Shown here in pieces: positions 48,898 to 61,390 of a DNA stretch of 64,000 nt. The stretch is from Epiperipatus broadwayi. Taxonomy: Eukaryota; Onychophora; Udeonychophora; Euonychophora; Peripatidae. The stretch lies in contig JAQFVV010012419.1 of the NCBI GenBank assembly GCA_028023455.1, forward strand, positions 434,001 to 498,000, read 5' to 3'. Positions within the stretch are counted from its first letter, which is position 1. Every line of letters starts with the position of its first letter. The translations under genes were made by a program, and so were the position numbers. Under the pieces are notes generated by a model that searched no databases, was not told the DNA's origin, and saw nothing but the letters and a program-made list of their open reading frames with translations.

Positions 48898-49555
48898 TCC
48901 ATAAACAACATATATGTTACTGTAATCAAACTTAGCAACAAAACCTAAGCTGTTACATGATAAACAATGTATAGAAGAAAGTTTGAGGCAAAATGTAGCA
49001 AATATTGAAGCTCTTTTGAAACTATGTGGATATGATAGCTTATAAGAACAGTTAAACATAAATAGTTTAAAATTCCTATCAGATTTCAATATAAGATTTT
49101 CATTCAGAATGTAATTTTTTATTTAATCACATCATCTTAATATCAGTTCATATTATCATCTATCTACCAATTATGATAAATCACTAAAGTAGATAAATAA
49201 TATCTAATAGTTGTGCTAAATGTATAGATGTTTCAAAGTGCTTTGAAACACATTGCTTGACACAAATATAACTTAAAGAATTAAATAACAATTTTGCAAA
49301 AGTAAAAATGTGATTTTGGATTAAAAGCCAGCTATTAATAAGCCTTACATAAAAAATAAATCACAACTGTATATTAATGCACAACAAATTCAGATTTTTT
49401 TTTAGTAAGATCTCTGTTTCTTTACAACAAATCACAGTGTATGTAAAGTTTAAATATTTAGGTAGTATGCTGATTTGTTTAATTAATAATGTCTGACTTC
49501 TTGCCACTTTCTTAATGCATATCTTTTATAGAAGTTAACTAGAAATTTTATTAGG
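48898..49555. other. AT-rich stretch
   Basis: No gene or repeat recognised. Short open frames here overlap the MITE and look like chance. Confidence 0.5.
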
Positions 49556-49559
49556 TTAT

Positions 49560-50570
49560 AATTCTCAGAGCTACATACCAAAAATAAAAATGTAATTAGA
49601 GGGGATTTGAACCCAGACTTTAAAGCACCCTTAAGCTATCTACTCCAGTGGTTATAACTAATATACATGACAACATAATATGAAAAGTGATAACATACAT
49701 ATGAAAAGATAATTGATCTCAAATGTCCATATTTTGTGCTAGACCAGTACTCATCAGTTATTCCAGATCATCATCTCTCATATATATATATAATAGGGAT
49801 TGTACTTTTACATTTATTATATATTGAATTTCTTATCATTATGGAATTTTCATTCTTGAGTAAATTTTGGTTAAGTAAAGAATGGCAGAAACAAAGCAAG
49901 AAATTGATTCGTGAAAGCTGCAGATGATATTTTTTTAAAAAGTGTAAAATGTTTTTGTATTTTTCCTAAATGCTGTAGTATTCGTTTGAATAGATGTCGC
50001 AGATTTTCCTCAAATATTTTTTTTTATTGTTAAATTGTTTATTTATATATTACATATAATATATTTTTTATCACGGCTATTATACTTTTACATGTATAAT
50101 ATATATATATATAGAGAGAGAGAGAAAGCTCTTATATTAAGATAGAAAATCTTCAAACTTTAATGGATAGGCTTCAATCTTCTCTATGCTCCAATTCTTC
50201 AGATATCCATATTATTGAAAATCTGATTATGGAATGCTCAAAGCTCTGACTGATGCCATTCCATCATCAGATTTTCAATAATATGATTGGCTCATTAGTT
50301 GGAGGGTAGAGAAGATTTAAACCTGTCCATTAATGTTTGAGGCTTTGCTATCTCAATATAAACTGAGCTCTGATTATATATGTGTGAGCCATGATGACCT
50401 GGACCAACTAATGAGTGCTGGTTTAGCATGAAATATGGATATTGGAGATCATTTATCTTTTTTACTTGTGGTCATATGTATCGGTTATATAAAATGGAGA
50501 AGATAACTGAAGGGAGCTTGCAATTCTGTATTCAAATTCCTTCTAGTTACATCTAAAGTTTAGTATATAT
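49560..50570. mobile_element. Palindromic foldback element, FB2, interrupted
   Basis: The outer left arm (49,560-49,790) pairs with the right arm (50,375-50,570), and the inner left arm (50,125-50,250) pairs with 50,255-50,375. About 310 bases (roughly 49,793-50,105), bounded by AT runs, split the left arm and seem to be an insertion. The centre has CAGATTTTCAATAATATG against the matching left string. The outer left end has GGGGATTTGAACCC, whose complement is a pol III B-box. Confidence 0.78.
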
Positions 50571-50621
50571 ATATATATATTATATTTGTATATACAAATA
50601 AACAATAAATGCAGCTTTACT

Positions 50622-51557
50622 TCCCGTTATTATGTAAACAAACCCACACTTATAAATAAAGTTTATGGAAGAAGATATAACTTAATAAATTCAGATAGGC
50701 TTAACGTTTTTCATGATCTATTCCTCATAATCATAGCCATAATAAAACACAAATGAGAGAATTTATGCAAAAATATTTAAATTAACGATATGTTACATAG
50801 CCCATTTCTTCGAAATCTTGAAGCACGTATCCTTTCTATTGATGGTGTGAATATTTCCATGAATGTAGAATGCCTCCCTTATTTTTCTCCTGTGATCATT
50901 AGATTCGGTGCATAAAATTACAGGATTGGCAGGTGTAAAGTCATGCCCAGGGTTTTTGGCATATTCCAAAAATACAGATGATGAATTATTGTTCTTTTAA
51001 GCTCTGTTATAAGTATATGGGTGTTGCGCAAGTCTAGTATTGATGGTAGCTTTGCTTTCACCGTAATATACAGTGTGGCTTCCGGCGTAAGGGCAAGAGA
51101 TAGAGTATACAAGATGTGGGGTGAGTGATCGATCAATATGGTCTTTTGAATTGTTGATCAAACTGTTAGAGTTAGGCACAGTTCTGAATCCGATTTTAAA
51201 TTTATTGGTTAATGCTTTAGTTATTCTGTTAGAAATCTTGGGAATGTAAGGGATGGTGATTCTAGGTAGATCAGGTGAGGAGCGATATTGTTTATAAAAT
51301 TTTATAATTTTATTTGTAATCGATTTAAATTTGAAGCCTGTTGCCAATAACTCTTTAATGAAGTTGTTCATATTTTCTTTCCTGTCTGCTTTGTATTTAC
51401 ATAGATGCAAGTTTCTAAATAAAAATGCGTTTAAACCAGCAAATTTATGCGATGCGGGTGAATTAGATTTAGGGCAAATGCAGCTTCGAATTTCAAAAGG
51501 TTTGACTATCATATTGTAATCTATTAAATATCTCGACTTCTCCTTATCAAGAAACAA
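50622..51557 (-). pseudogene. Penelope-like element, linker and GIY-YIG endonuclease, left copy of pair 1
   Basis: On the minus strand the open frame from 51,557 to 50,997 encodes the linker (YLIDYNMIVKPFEIRSCICP, LNAFLFRNLHLCKYKADRKE) and the start of the endonuclease: TPHLVYSISCPYAGSHTVYY then GESKATINTRLAQHPYTYN. This is the GIY-YIG pattern of Penelope-like elements, with VYS and YYGES as the two halves and an Arg in NTRLAQH. A frameshift near 51,000 and a stop near 50,918 interrupt the rest, which continues as NRKDTCFKISKKW-like sequence. The copy lacks all of the RT. Confidence 0.88.
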
Positions 51558-52478
51558 TCACATAATAGATTACAAAATGATAGTCAAACCTTTTGAAATT
51601 CGAAGCTGCATTCACCCTAACTCCAACTCACCAGCATCGCATAAATTTGCTGATTTAAACGCATTTTTATTTACAAGCTTGCATCTATGTAAATACAAAG
51701 CAGACAGGAAAGAAAATATGAACAACTTCATTAAAGACTTATTGGCAGCAGGCTTCAAATTTAAATCGATTAAAAATAAAATTATAAAATTTCATAATAG
51801 AATAAACAATATCGCTCTTCTTTACAGATCTACCTAGAATCACATCCCTTACATTCCCAAGATTTTTAACAGAATAACTAAAGCATTAACCAATAAATTT
51901 AAAATCGGATTCAGAACTCTGCCTAATTCTAACAGTTTGATCAACAATTCAAAAGACCATATTGATCGATCACTCACCCCACATCTTGTATACTCTATCG
52001 CTTGCCCTTACGACGAATGCCATACTGTATATTACAGTGAAAACAAAGCTACCATCAATATCACTCAATACCTATATACTTACAACAGAGCTCAAAAAAA
52101 CAATAATTCATCGTTTGTATGTTTGGAACATGCCAAAAACTCTGGGCACAACTTTACACCTGCCAATTCTGTAATTTTATGCACCAAATCTAATGATCAC
52201 AAGAGAAAAATCAGGGAGGCATTCTACATTCATGTAAATGTTCATGCCATCAATAGAAAGGATACGTGCTTCAAGATTTCGAAGAAATGGGCTAGTAACA
52301 CATCATTAATTTAAATATTTTTGCATAAATTCTCCTATATGTATTTTATTATGGCTATGATTATGAGGCATGGATCCTCGAAAATGTTAAGCCTATCTGT
52401 ATTTATTAATTAAATTATATTTTCTCCAGTAAACTATAAGTGCGTGTTTGTTTACAAATAAGAAAGAAAATTATTACG
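51558..52478 (+). pseudogene. Penelope-like element, linker and GIY-YIG endonuclease, right copy of pair 1
   Basis: This is the plus-strand partner of the previous copy, starting at almost the same codon (IDYKMIVKPFEIRSCIHPNS). The endonuclease reads TPHLVYSIACPYDECHTVYY then SENKATINIT, where Gly of YYG is Ser. It continues without a break to HAKNSGHNFTPANSVILC, HKRKIREAFYIH and NRKDTCFKISKKWA and stops at 52,312. A frame break lies near 51,838. The two copies are separated by nearly no sequence, which gives a 1.85-kb inverted repeat. Confidence 0.88.
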
Positions 52479-52481
52479 GCA

Positions 52482-53757
52482 AAATAAACATAAAATAAAT
52501 TTATGAATCTTCTAAGCTAAGCTTTGATATGGAATATCTTTGTCAAAGCGCAACTAACAGAAAGTAAGCAAAATATATCACATTTCTACCTGCATATGGA
52601 GATAATTAATCTGGGCGTTAATTTTAATGAATTTGCATGTTTGCATTTATAATAACTGTATGTGTAGATTGATAAAGCTCTCTCTTCATTCTCAAAGTGA
52701 ACAATCAGTGTTTGTTGAAGAGAATATTATTGGCTCTAATATTTATCACATCAAAAAAATTGATTATGTGCCAAGTTTTTTTAACTTTTCATTTTTTGTG
52801 ATTGCTTTTAAAGCAAATAATGTTAGTGGTAGCAGGTTTAAAAAAGTTGTCTGTGATCTTTTCATGGTCAATGAATACTGTGCTTTATAAAATATTTGAT
52901 TTAGCTCTGTTATTTGTATAGGTAAACATGTTGAGATATTCTAGATTTCAAATTAGTACATGTTTTACTATCGTTGCACGATAGAGAGTCTAAGGCATAT
53001 ACCAACTGCTCTTTCTCATCATTCTAGTTGTTGAAAGATAGAGGTCATCTGAAGCTAATGTTAAAATCTTTAGATAGAATTCACATTAACTTTGTATACA
53101 TGATGGCAATATATGACATATTAATCCAAGGTTTAGAGCTAAAAGACCTATCATATTTATGTTTATTGTTGAATTTTTTTAGTCGTTTATGGAGCATATC
53201 AATTCCTTTCTGTAAGATTCTAAGTTATTTCTAGCATCAGTGCTAAATTTACAGAGTTTAGAGTTTTTAAATGAAAAGGCTTTAAAGCTAGCGGTTTTAT
53301 ATTGGAATGGCAATGGTACGTTAGATTGTGGATGTAAGTACTTCCTAATGCTGGGAGTCTTGACGATCATTGAATAATCAATAAAATATATTTATTTGGT
53401 CAATTTCAGTTGACACATTTGGTGGACTGTTGACTGTCTTAATCTTTCATTTAATTTTTGGAAATTGTTTGAAGTTTTTGATCCTTTTATGAATTGGATT
53501 GGGGAGAGCACTAGTAAAAACCTCATCAATATATCTAATGTAGACTACATTCCTGTGAGTGTTCAAAAGAAGTTGGATCACATTTTTTTCAATGGAAGGC
53601 ACAGCTAAAATACATATTACAACACTGATAGATAGATTTAAAGACCAATTTGTAATCATTGTAAATATATTAAACCTAACTGTGGCATGCAAATTGTTAT
53701 TAATTTGCTGTGATATTACTAAATATTACTCTCTTATTACTAAATGAACTCTGTTTT
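52482..53757 (-). pseudogene. Penelope-like element, RT end to 3' end, left copy of pair 2
   Basis: The minus strand starts in the RT with LSISVVICILAVPSIEKNVI, then VYIRYIDEVFTSALPNPIHK (the YxDD site reads YIDE), and FKQFPK. The linker follows as MIVKTPSIRKYLHPQS and FKAFSFKNSKLCKFSTDARN. Downstream parts down to about 52,482 are noncoding through stops but match the right copy. It is a diverged relative of pair 1. Confidence 0.8.
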
Positions 53758-53764
53758 AAAAGCT

Positions 53765-55265
53765 GTTGAATGATGGTCAATTTTGGTAACACATATTACA
53801 GCATGGTCCAGTCATCATTTGACATTTTGAATTTTGTTAAAAATGCAAATATTCACAAATATTGCATAATGAATTCATTCAACATTACTATGCTTTATGG
53901 GTCTGTTAATAGAGTCTGGTCTATCAACATCATTCAGGAGTTATTTAAACAGAGTACAATTAGAGACAAGAGGGTGCAATTTATCATAGACATGTTATGG
54001 TGGATTAATGATAACTTGCATGCCACCTTATTCATCCTGACTAAAAATTGCCTTATGAGCCCATCTGTTAGTTGGATAATATGTAGTTTAATTGCGGCAT
54101 TCATCAAAAAGAATGTGATCCAACAACTCTTGAACCTTTTAGTACCATAACCTATACTCAATGATGTTTTTATTTGCACTCCTCCAATCTAATTCATAAA
54201 ATTTTCAAAAACTTCCAACAATTCCAGAAATTAAATGAACAATGGAAGATGAGAACAATCAACAGTCCATCAAATACCTTGACCTGAAATTGACCAGACA
54301 AACCCACTCTATCAACTATTCAATGAGTGTCAAGGCTCTCAGCATAAGGGATTAATTACACCCACAATATAAAATTGTCATTTCAATATAAATTAGCTGG
54401 CTTTAATGCCTTTTTATTTAGAAACTCTAAACTCTGTAAATTTATAGCTGCTGATAAAAATAACTTAGAACTTTACAGGAAGGACATAAGTAAAGTTGAC
54501 TATTTTTCCATTCTGCTGGTTAAACAAATAAAGAAATTCAACAATAAACATAAATATGACAGGCCTTCCAACAATAAATCTTGGATTAATATGCCACATA
54601 TTGCCAATATATTTCAAAACTAACATCAATTCTATCTAAAGACTTTAATATCAGCTTTAGGTGCCTTCTATTCCTCAAGATACTCATCAATAATTCTAAA
54701 GATATAACCAGTAATGATGACAAAATGCAGATGGTATATGCCTTAGACTGCCTTTCTTGCATCAGTCGATATTATGATAAAACACATGCTAATTTGAGCT
54801 TTAGAACATATTAACATGTTTATCTATATAACAGAGCTAAATCTAACACTTTATGTAGCTCAATATCCATTTTTCATGAGAAGATTACAGACCATACTTT
54901 TAAACCCACTGCTACTAAGATTGTTTGCCTTAAAAGCAGTCACAAGAAACAGAAAGTTGAGGAAGCTTGACATATAATCAATTCTGTCAATCCAATAAAT
55001 GTTACAGCCAATAGCATTCCTCTCAATAAACACTCATCATTGAATTTGACAACCTAGGTAGAGCTTTGTCAATCTGCAATTACAGCTATTGCACATAAAA
55101 ACATGCAAATTCATCAAAATTAATGCCCAAATTAATTATCTTCATATGCAATTGGAAATGCTGATACGTTTTGCTAATTTCCTCTCAGTTGTGCTTTGGC
55201 AAAGATACTCTGTATCAAAAGCCTGGCTTAGCAGATCAATAAATTTATTTTATGCGTATTTGCCA
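53765..55265 (+). pseudogene. Penelope-like element, RT end to 3' end, right copy of pair 2
   Basis: The plus strand has NAFNITMLYGSVNRVW-like RT sequence at 53,880, SVSWIICSLIAAFIKKNVIQ, a degraded active site near PILNDVFIC (54,153), then LDLKLTRQTHSINYSM and LAGFNAFLFRNSKLCKFIAA in the linker. The endonuclease is recognisable only as KMQMVYALDCLSCI and similar pieces after several breaks. Its 3' end (near AGCTTTGTCAATCTGCAATT) matches the left copy's far end at 52,520-52,690. The two copies meet at about 53,760. Confidence 0.78.
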
Positions 55266-55384
55266 TAATTATTCTTTTCTTGCTTATTTGAATATAACAT
55301 ATTATCTAAGGTATTAATCTTTTTTAATTATACTTGTATTCAAATACTACAGATTCTGCCTGAATTCTGCCCATTCTATTTCTG

Positions 55385-55790
55385 TATAGTTAAATGGACA
55401 AATTAAGAGTGACTTAAAGACAACATGTGGATGACATCAATATTGGCATCAACAACAGTTTTGAACATTCCATTTTCATATTTTTAATAATATGGATTGC
55501 TGAAGAGTTGAAGAGGATTGAAGCCTGTCCATCAACGTTTGAAGATTTGTTATCTTAATATGATTGAACATTGATTACAGATATATGAGTGGGAGATGAT
55601 GATGATCTTGACCAACTGATAAGTGCTAGTTCACTCAAAATACGGATATTGGAGATCATTTATCCTTTTCACGTGTATGTTGTTATGTGTATCGGTTATA
55701 CAAGATAGGGTGGATAGTGAAGACAGCTTAGAAGTCTGTGTTCAAATCGCCTTTAATTATCTCTAAAGTTCAGTATACATATTATTATTG
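55385..55790 (+). repeat. Half of a foldback element, FB3
   Basis: It matches the right arms of FB1 and FB2: GAAGCCTGTCCATCAACG, GACCAACTGATAAGTGCTAG, GGATATTGGAGATCATTTATC and the terminal TGTGTTCAAATCGCC. The left arm is missing. The sequence around 55,385-55,500 corresponds to the palindrome centre. Confidence 0.75.
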
Positions 55791-56561
55791 TATTCAAATA
55801 GGTGAATTAATAAATAGTTTTAGGTAGCGAATTTCTTTTTCTGGCAATGTTTGTAAAATTATTATAATAATGATTTCAATTTCGCAGTAAATGTATAAAA
55901 AGAAGTACCTATAATAAAAATTAATAACGAAATTTGGGAAAATTAAATTGTTTAATTAAAAATAATTGCATTCTTCCGGATATTTTAGATTTGTGGATCA
56001 CTAATGTTCAAAGAAAATAATTAGAATTGCTTGTTAAAATAATTGTACTACTATAAAAACCAGAATATGGTATTTCCGCATCTAAATCTTTCTCAAGAAG
56101 ATAATTACAATTTTAAATTATTTATTTATTGTTAGATCGTGTTATAAAAGCTTATTCAGACTTAGAAATCAAAATTTTCACCTGTTGACATTGTTTTATT
56201 GTATTATTCCTTTGTTGATTTTGCGGATTTTACTTAAGTATTCATTTATTTTTGATCGCTTTAAGTCGTTAAAATTAGTTATGCAATTTTTGTTTCTTAT
56301 AAAATTACTCGCATATACTTGTTATAATATCTTTGCCTAAGAACGTCTAAGGAGTATATTGTATAAGTAATAAATCTATAAAAGAAGAGGAAAAAAGTAA
56401 GACATTTTACCTATAGGGGATACGTTATTTATATATGTGCATGAATATGTGGGTATATATTGTTAAATATCAGTCAAAGTAATAAGTATTACAATTATGT
56501 AGTAAATAAAGCGATGGACAATGCTTATTGTTTACTAATTCTATCTATATAACACAAATAA
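55791..56561. other. AT-rich stretch
   Basis: No gene or repeat recognised. Confidence 0.5.
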
Positions 56562-56565
56562 TCAC

Positions 56566-56652
<87 letters not shown>

Positions 56653-56885
56653 CATCTATTTATCTCTATTTAACTACTTATCTATCTAAACATTTTTCCA
56701 TCCACTTATCTATCTAATTATTTATCTATCTGTTTATATATCTATCTATAGCTCTATTTATTTCATCCATCTACTTTTCTATATTTACTTATCCATCCAT
56801 TCATCTATTTATTGATTTATCTACTTATATACCTGTCATTTTTCTTTCCATTTGTCTATCAGTTTATTTATCATCTACTATATAG
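56562..56885. repeat. (TATC)n microsatellite with degenerate flank
   Basis: About 90 bases of perfect TATC (roughly 56,562-56,651) are followed by 230 bases in which CTAT/TATC/CCATCTA units are still visible but mutated. This is the complement of the GATA motif at 23 kb. Confidence 0.95.
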
Positions 56886-57047
56886 CTATTTATTTATATA
56901 AGAATTTTATAATTTTATTTATCATCATATTCCGTAATTATATCATCAACATTAATTTTCGAATCGTATGGCATTCATTAGTATTCTTTTTCTAGTAATA
57001 TATTTTTAACTAAAATACAGGTTTATTATATACCTGTATCAATATAT

Positions 57048-57633
57048 GTAATATATAGGGTATATGAGCACAGACTTTCACACGACCCATCACTTTCCAC
57101 TCTATCTCATAATTTTGATACACTTGAATACATATATGTCGAAAAGATAAATAATCACCAATATAAGTATTTCATGCTAAACCAGCAATCATCAGTTCGT
57201 CCAGATTATCATCTCCACACATATATGCAATAAGTGCTCAGATATATATCAAGATAGCCAATCTTCATACTTTAATGGACAAGCTTCAAATCATGGGTGT
57301 GATGAGAATCTCAGCCTCGGGGTGGCATTTGAGCATGCCACCATCAGATTTTCAATTGGACGGATGGTTGAAGAGTTTGAGTGTGGAGTGGATTGAAGCC
57401 TGTCCATTAAAATATGAAGATTGGCTATCTTAATATATATCCGAGCACTTATTGCATATATGTGTGAAGATGATAATCTGGACCAACTGATGATTGCTGG
57501 TTTAGCATAAAATATGTATATTAGTGATTATTTATCTTTTCGACATATATGTATTCAAGTGTGTTAGAATTATGAGATAGAGTGGAGAGTGGTGGGTCGT
57601 GTGAAAATCTGTGCTCATATACTCTATATATTA
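57048..57633. mobile_element. Palindromic foldback element, FB4 (best preserved)
   Basis: Arms of about 285 bases meet at GGTGGCATTTGAGCATGCCACC (about 57,324-57,345). The outer 110 bases are nearly perfect complements: GAGCACAGACTTTCACACGA against TCGTGTGAAAATCTGTGCTC, and GTCGAAAAGATAAATAATCAC against GTGATTATTTATCTTTTCGAC. The family body matches FB1-FB3 (GACCAACTGATGATTGCTGG), but its outermost ends differ and lack the B-box string. Confidence 0.88.
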
Positions 57634-57640
57634 TATTTTT

Positions 57641-59869
57641 TGTATAATATGATTAACAGCATAGTAGTTAAGTTATTTCTTGCCATAATCCAGGACTTGT
57701 GAAACATGTAACTTTGTCCAGTTTTTACACTGCTTTGAGATAGAAATTTTTATATGCTACAATGAATAAGGTAGATATCCTTTTAGTTATTGATCAGTAA
57801 TATGCAGAAGTTACATCAGGCAAATAAGAAAGAAAAATGTAAATCATCATTATCAAGAGCTTGTCTTTAGTGTCATATCTTTAGAGAGCTAACTTTTACT
57901 GTTTATAATACATTTGGCCTTTCAAATGTTGTTATATATAGAATACGACTTTATGATGTAATCATTACTGCATTTATCTGAAATATTAATGATCTAGGTA
58001 TAAATTTTAGACTGAAAAATAAAACTGGTTTATAAATCTTAAGATATTTCTTGACATAATCAGTCTTAAAATCTAATTCAAATATCTATCCAATTATTAG
58101 TTTATAAAATCAAAACGTGAGAACCAAGTCCTTATTCTAGAAATTAGGCAGGTAATACTTTTTTTCTGAAATGGAGAATGGAAGCTTTGTTTACATTACA
58201 CACATAATATCATCTTCGGCAGCCACTTGCAAATAAATATGGCCATAATATTTCCAAGAGAAAATGATAAAAACACAAAACAACAACAATAATAGTAGTA
58301 GTAATAATAATAGTAACAGTAATAATATTAACAACAACAATAATGATGATGATGATGTTAATAATAATTAATAATAGTATATTAGAGATGACTTTTGCAA
58401 TGACTATTCAAATGACTTTCTGAACTACAAATACATTTGCATACAAAACTCATATGCATTTTTTGTTTATTTGATGTTTTACAATGTTATCTTTTATCAT
58501 CTATTGAATGTTTTTTTTTTTTTTTTTGAGTGTAAAATATGCTAATTGTAGCTCTCTATTGTATTACATTTCCCGATATATCTTCCTAGGAAACAATCAA
58601 TATTGCACTTTTTTAGGATGTGTTTGACATAAATCTTATAATCTAAATAAAATATGTCCCTCCCATAAAATCCTTGCTTATATTCACCACATAAAATCCT
58701 CTTTAAGAAGTCTTGTATTGTTGTTCATTTGTTTTATATGTCAAATCCAACAAAAATCTGATTTAAAAATGCTGAAAAACATATTGATTGATTTTATGAA
58801 CCTATAAACTGTATTTTTAAAATTTTAAAAAGCATTTTTAAATAAAACATACATTAGTTAATAAAAGATCCAAGTCTCACTTTCATAAAATATATTATAT
58901 AAAATAGCAGCTTTATATGCAGCTAATTTAATTGCAATAATTATTTTACTGTTATTAAATCTTTTATTTTTTTTAATTTACTATGAGCAGAATTGGAACA
59001 CTTGAATCTATGTTGCACTCAAATATCTAAGTTCACCTGAAAAACTATTAAGAAAATTCAATCGGTTTATATTCTAAATTTGATAATCATCCAATTAAAA
59101 GTTGCCAAAGACTTTTAATCCATCACTTGCTGATAAAAAAAACTAGACTTTTTTTGATCATTAATAAAAACCATATTTCTTGCAAATTGATTTCAAAATA
59201 TTTATATATTCAGTTAATCTTCATTCCAATTGATAAAATAGCAAATCCAAAATTTGTTAACAAATTCAAATTAAAAATAGCATTAAATGGTATCTTCTTT
59301 CCAAGTTCTTAAACTATTTATAAATAATTCCAAAGATGATAGTCATACAAACCAAAATCAGTGTTGGAATAAGTATACATCTATTTAAAACTAGTTTTTG
59401 TATCACTGGAAATAATAAAATTTCCTTTCATTCTATCATGTAGAAAATATATAATGTGTATAAACTTCGAAAAATAACCAACTAACTTCAAAAAATGCCA
59501 TTGCCCTATTCATCTAATCAATTCAAATGGTTTAACCAAAATCAAACAATATATAAATCACTTCTTTGTTCCTGCCACTTTTCTTACATTACAAAAGGAA
59601 CAGTTATACAAAAATTAAGTATATAATATTCTTCTTAATGGTACATCACATAATTTAAATAATAATAATATTTCAATTCAATTTATTTGTAAATAACAGC
59701 TTAGTAACCACAAGTATTTACAGTAGTGATACAATAATATATATTTATCTCTAGATGTTCTTTGTATAATATGTCTTTAATTTTATTCTTGAATTGCCTT
59801 TCATTTAAATAGAAAATATCCACCTCCTTAAAGTTATTGTTATATTCCATCTATAATTTGTAAATTGGG
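57641..59869. other. Intergenic stretch with trinucleotide tract
   Basis: A tract of mixed AAC/AAT/AGT/ATG units lies at about 58,272-58,380, and a T run at 58,510-58,527. No coding motif was recognised; the frame at 59,127-59,312 looks like chance. Confidence 0.5.
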
Positions 59870-60780
59870 GAATAAGTTTTTTTTTTTATGTTTGTAAATA
59901 AAATTAATCTTTGTTTTTAGATTTAAAAGTTGGAATTCTAAGATAAATCTTATTTGTCATATATTCTTATGCTATTTTACCATTTATTAATTTAAGCAAA
60001 AACACCATATCTGCTATTACTATATGCTACATATTATATGCTTTATTTAAATATTTATCATCATGAATGTATCTACAATACTTATCTTGAATTTGCTGAA
60101 GTTTGTTTATTGTTGAATAATTCCATATTACAGATCCATATTGGAGGATTGGTATTATCAGTGTATTAAAAAGTAGTTTGTAGGTTTCTAATTTGAGTTT
60201 AATATTTAATCACAATATAGGATTTATTTATTGCTATCTGAATGTTATTATTAAAAGAGAAATTATTAGTAAAGATAATATCCAAATCTTTCTGTATATT
60301 ATTTCTAGGTATTGGACTATCATTAATATCATAATAAACCACGCCATATTAATCATGGTTTTCTTAGAATAAGATAAAATATTACATTTATTTGGATGTA
60401 CTTTCATGTTATTAGCTTCACACCATTTAACAAACCCATTAACATAACTTTGCGATATTTTAGGATCGTTTCCATTTCTGATTTCTATAAATATCTTGCT
60501 ATCATCAGCATAACATAAAATATTTTTTTCATTTGCCATAGATGTTAAATCAGATGTATAAATGGCAAACAGAACTGGACTAAGAATATTTCCCTGTGGA
60601 AAGCCATATTTATAAAAAACCACAGTTGATGATTCTTCATTAATATGTATGTAGTTCTTTCTATTTGTAAGAAATGAATTGGATAGTTTTAGGAGATTAG
60701 TGGATAAACCCATTGCATTTGCTTTCAGCAAAAAATGCAATGATCTACTCTATTAGAGAGAGCAGAGTAAATGACATCAA
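59870..60780 (-). pseudogene. Jockey-like LINE, reverse transcriptase fragment
   Basis: On the minus strand the sequence enters the RT at QLDVIYSALSNRVDH, the region of the usual TDFSKAFDxVDH motif, in which the catalytic Asp and neighbours are lost. After a frameshift it runs LLKANAMGLSTNLL, NSFLTNRKNYIHI, GFPQGNILSPVLFAIYTSDL, active-site CYADDSKIF (about 60,500), VNGFVKWCEANNMKVHPNKC. After further breaks the thumb is seen as LKLETYKLLFNTLIIPILQY and GSVIWNYSTINKLQQIQDKY. The pattern fits Jockey-superfamily LINEs. It is 5'-truncated and inactive. Confidence 0.85.
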
Positions 60781-60840
60781 GTTGATATTTGAGATATATG
60801 GCTTGTGATTAGCTTTTAAAATATGTAATAATTTTTTTCT

Positions 60841-61390
60841 ATGGAGCGTTCAGGAATAAATTCATGTATGGATGATAGAAAGATATTTTACAATTGGTGT
60901 AAGATATGTGTTAATGCAAAACTAGAGACACAAAAATTATTAAGAAAAACAATATTTACAATTGACATTCCTAATCTTCAGAAACATTATAATGAATTTA
61001 AATTAGAACTTACAAATCGGTTTCACATATTAGTAGATTTTTAACATGATTCATATTTGAATGAAATTAATATGAAAATAACTGATACACTTTTAAAAAT
61101 TGCAACAAAGATAGCTGGTAGAAAAAAGCAGCAATTGACCAATCAAATTTCTACTGGGTCTAGAGAATTTATGAAGAAAAGAAGGAATATGAAGATATAG
61201 AAAAATAATGCATTAAAAAGGATTGAATATCTGGAATTTTCTAAAATGGTGTGGAAAAGAATTGAAAATGGTATAAGAAAGTATAACTGTGAACTAGCAA
61301 GGAAAGCTGTAAAAGAGAATAAAAGTCTCAAGAGTGTAAAACAACATTTTGGTATTGATAGAAAATTTATATCTGCAATAAGAAAAAGGA
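60841..61390 (+). pseudogene. LINE fragment, linker between endonuclease and RT (RTE-like)
   Basis: A frame from 60,841 with stops reads YNEFKLELTNRFHIL, then INMKITDTLLKIATKIAGRK, LTNQISTGSREFMKKRRNMK, RIEYLEFSKMVWKRI and NGIRKYNCELARKAVKENKS. The NRF..L, T..L..KRR.M and IR.YN..L pattern is typical of the segment between endonuclease and RT in RTE-like ORF2 proteins. Neither catalytic domain is present. It lies on the opposite strand to the preceding Jockey fragment, 60 bases away. Confidence 0.58.

Noticed and set aside
56562-56885. CRISPR-like or satellite array
   Set aside because: The unit is a 4-base microsatellite with no spacers; the flank is degenerate TATC.
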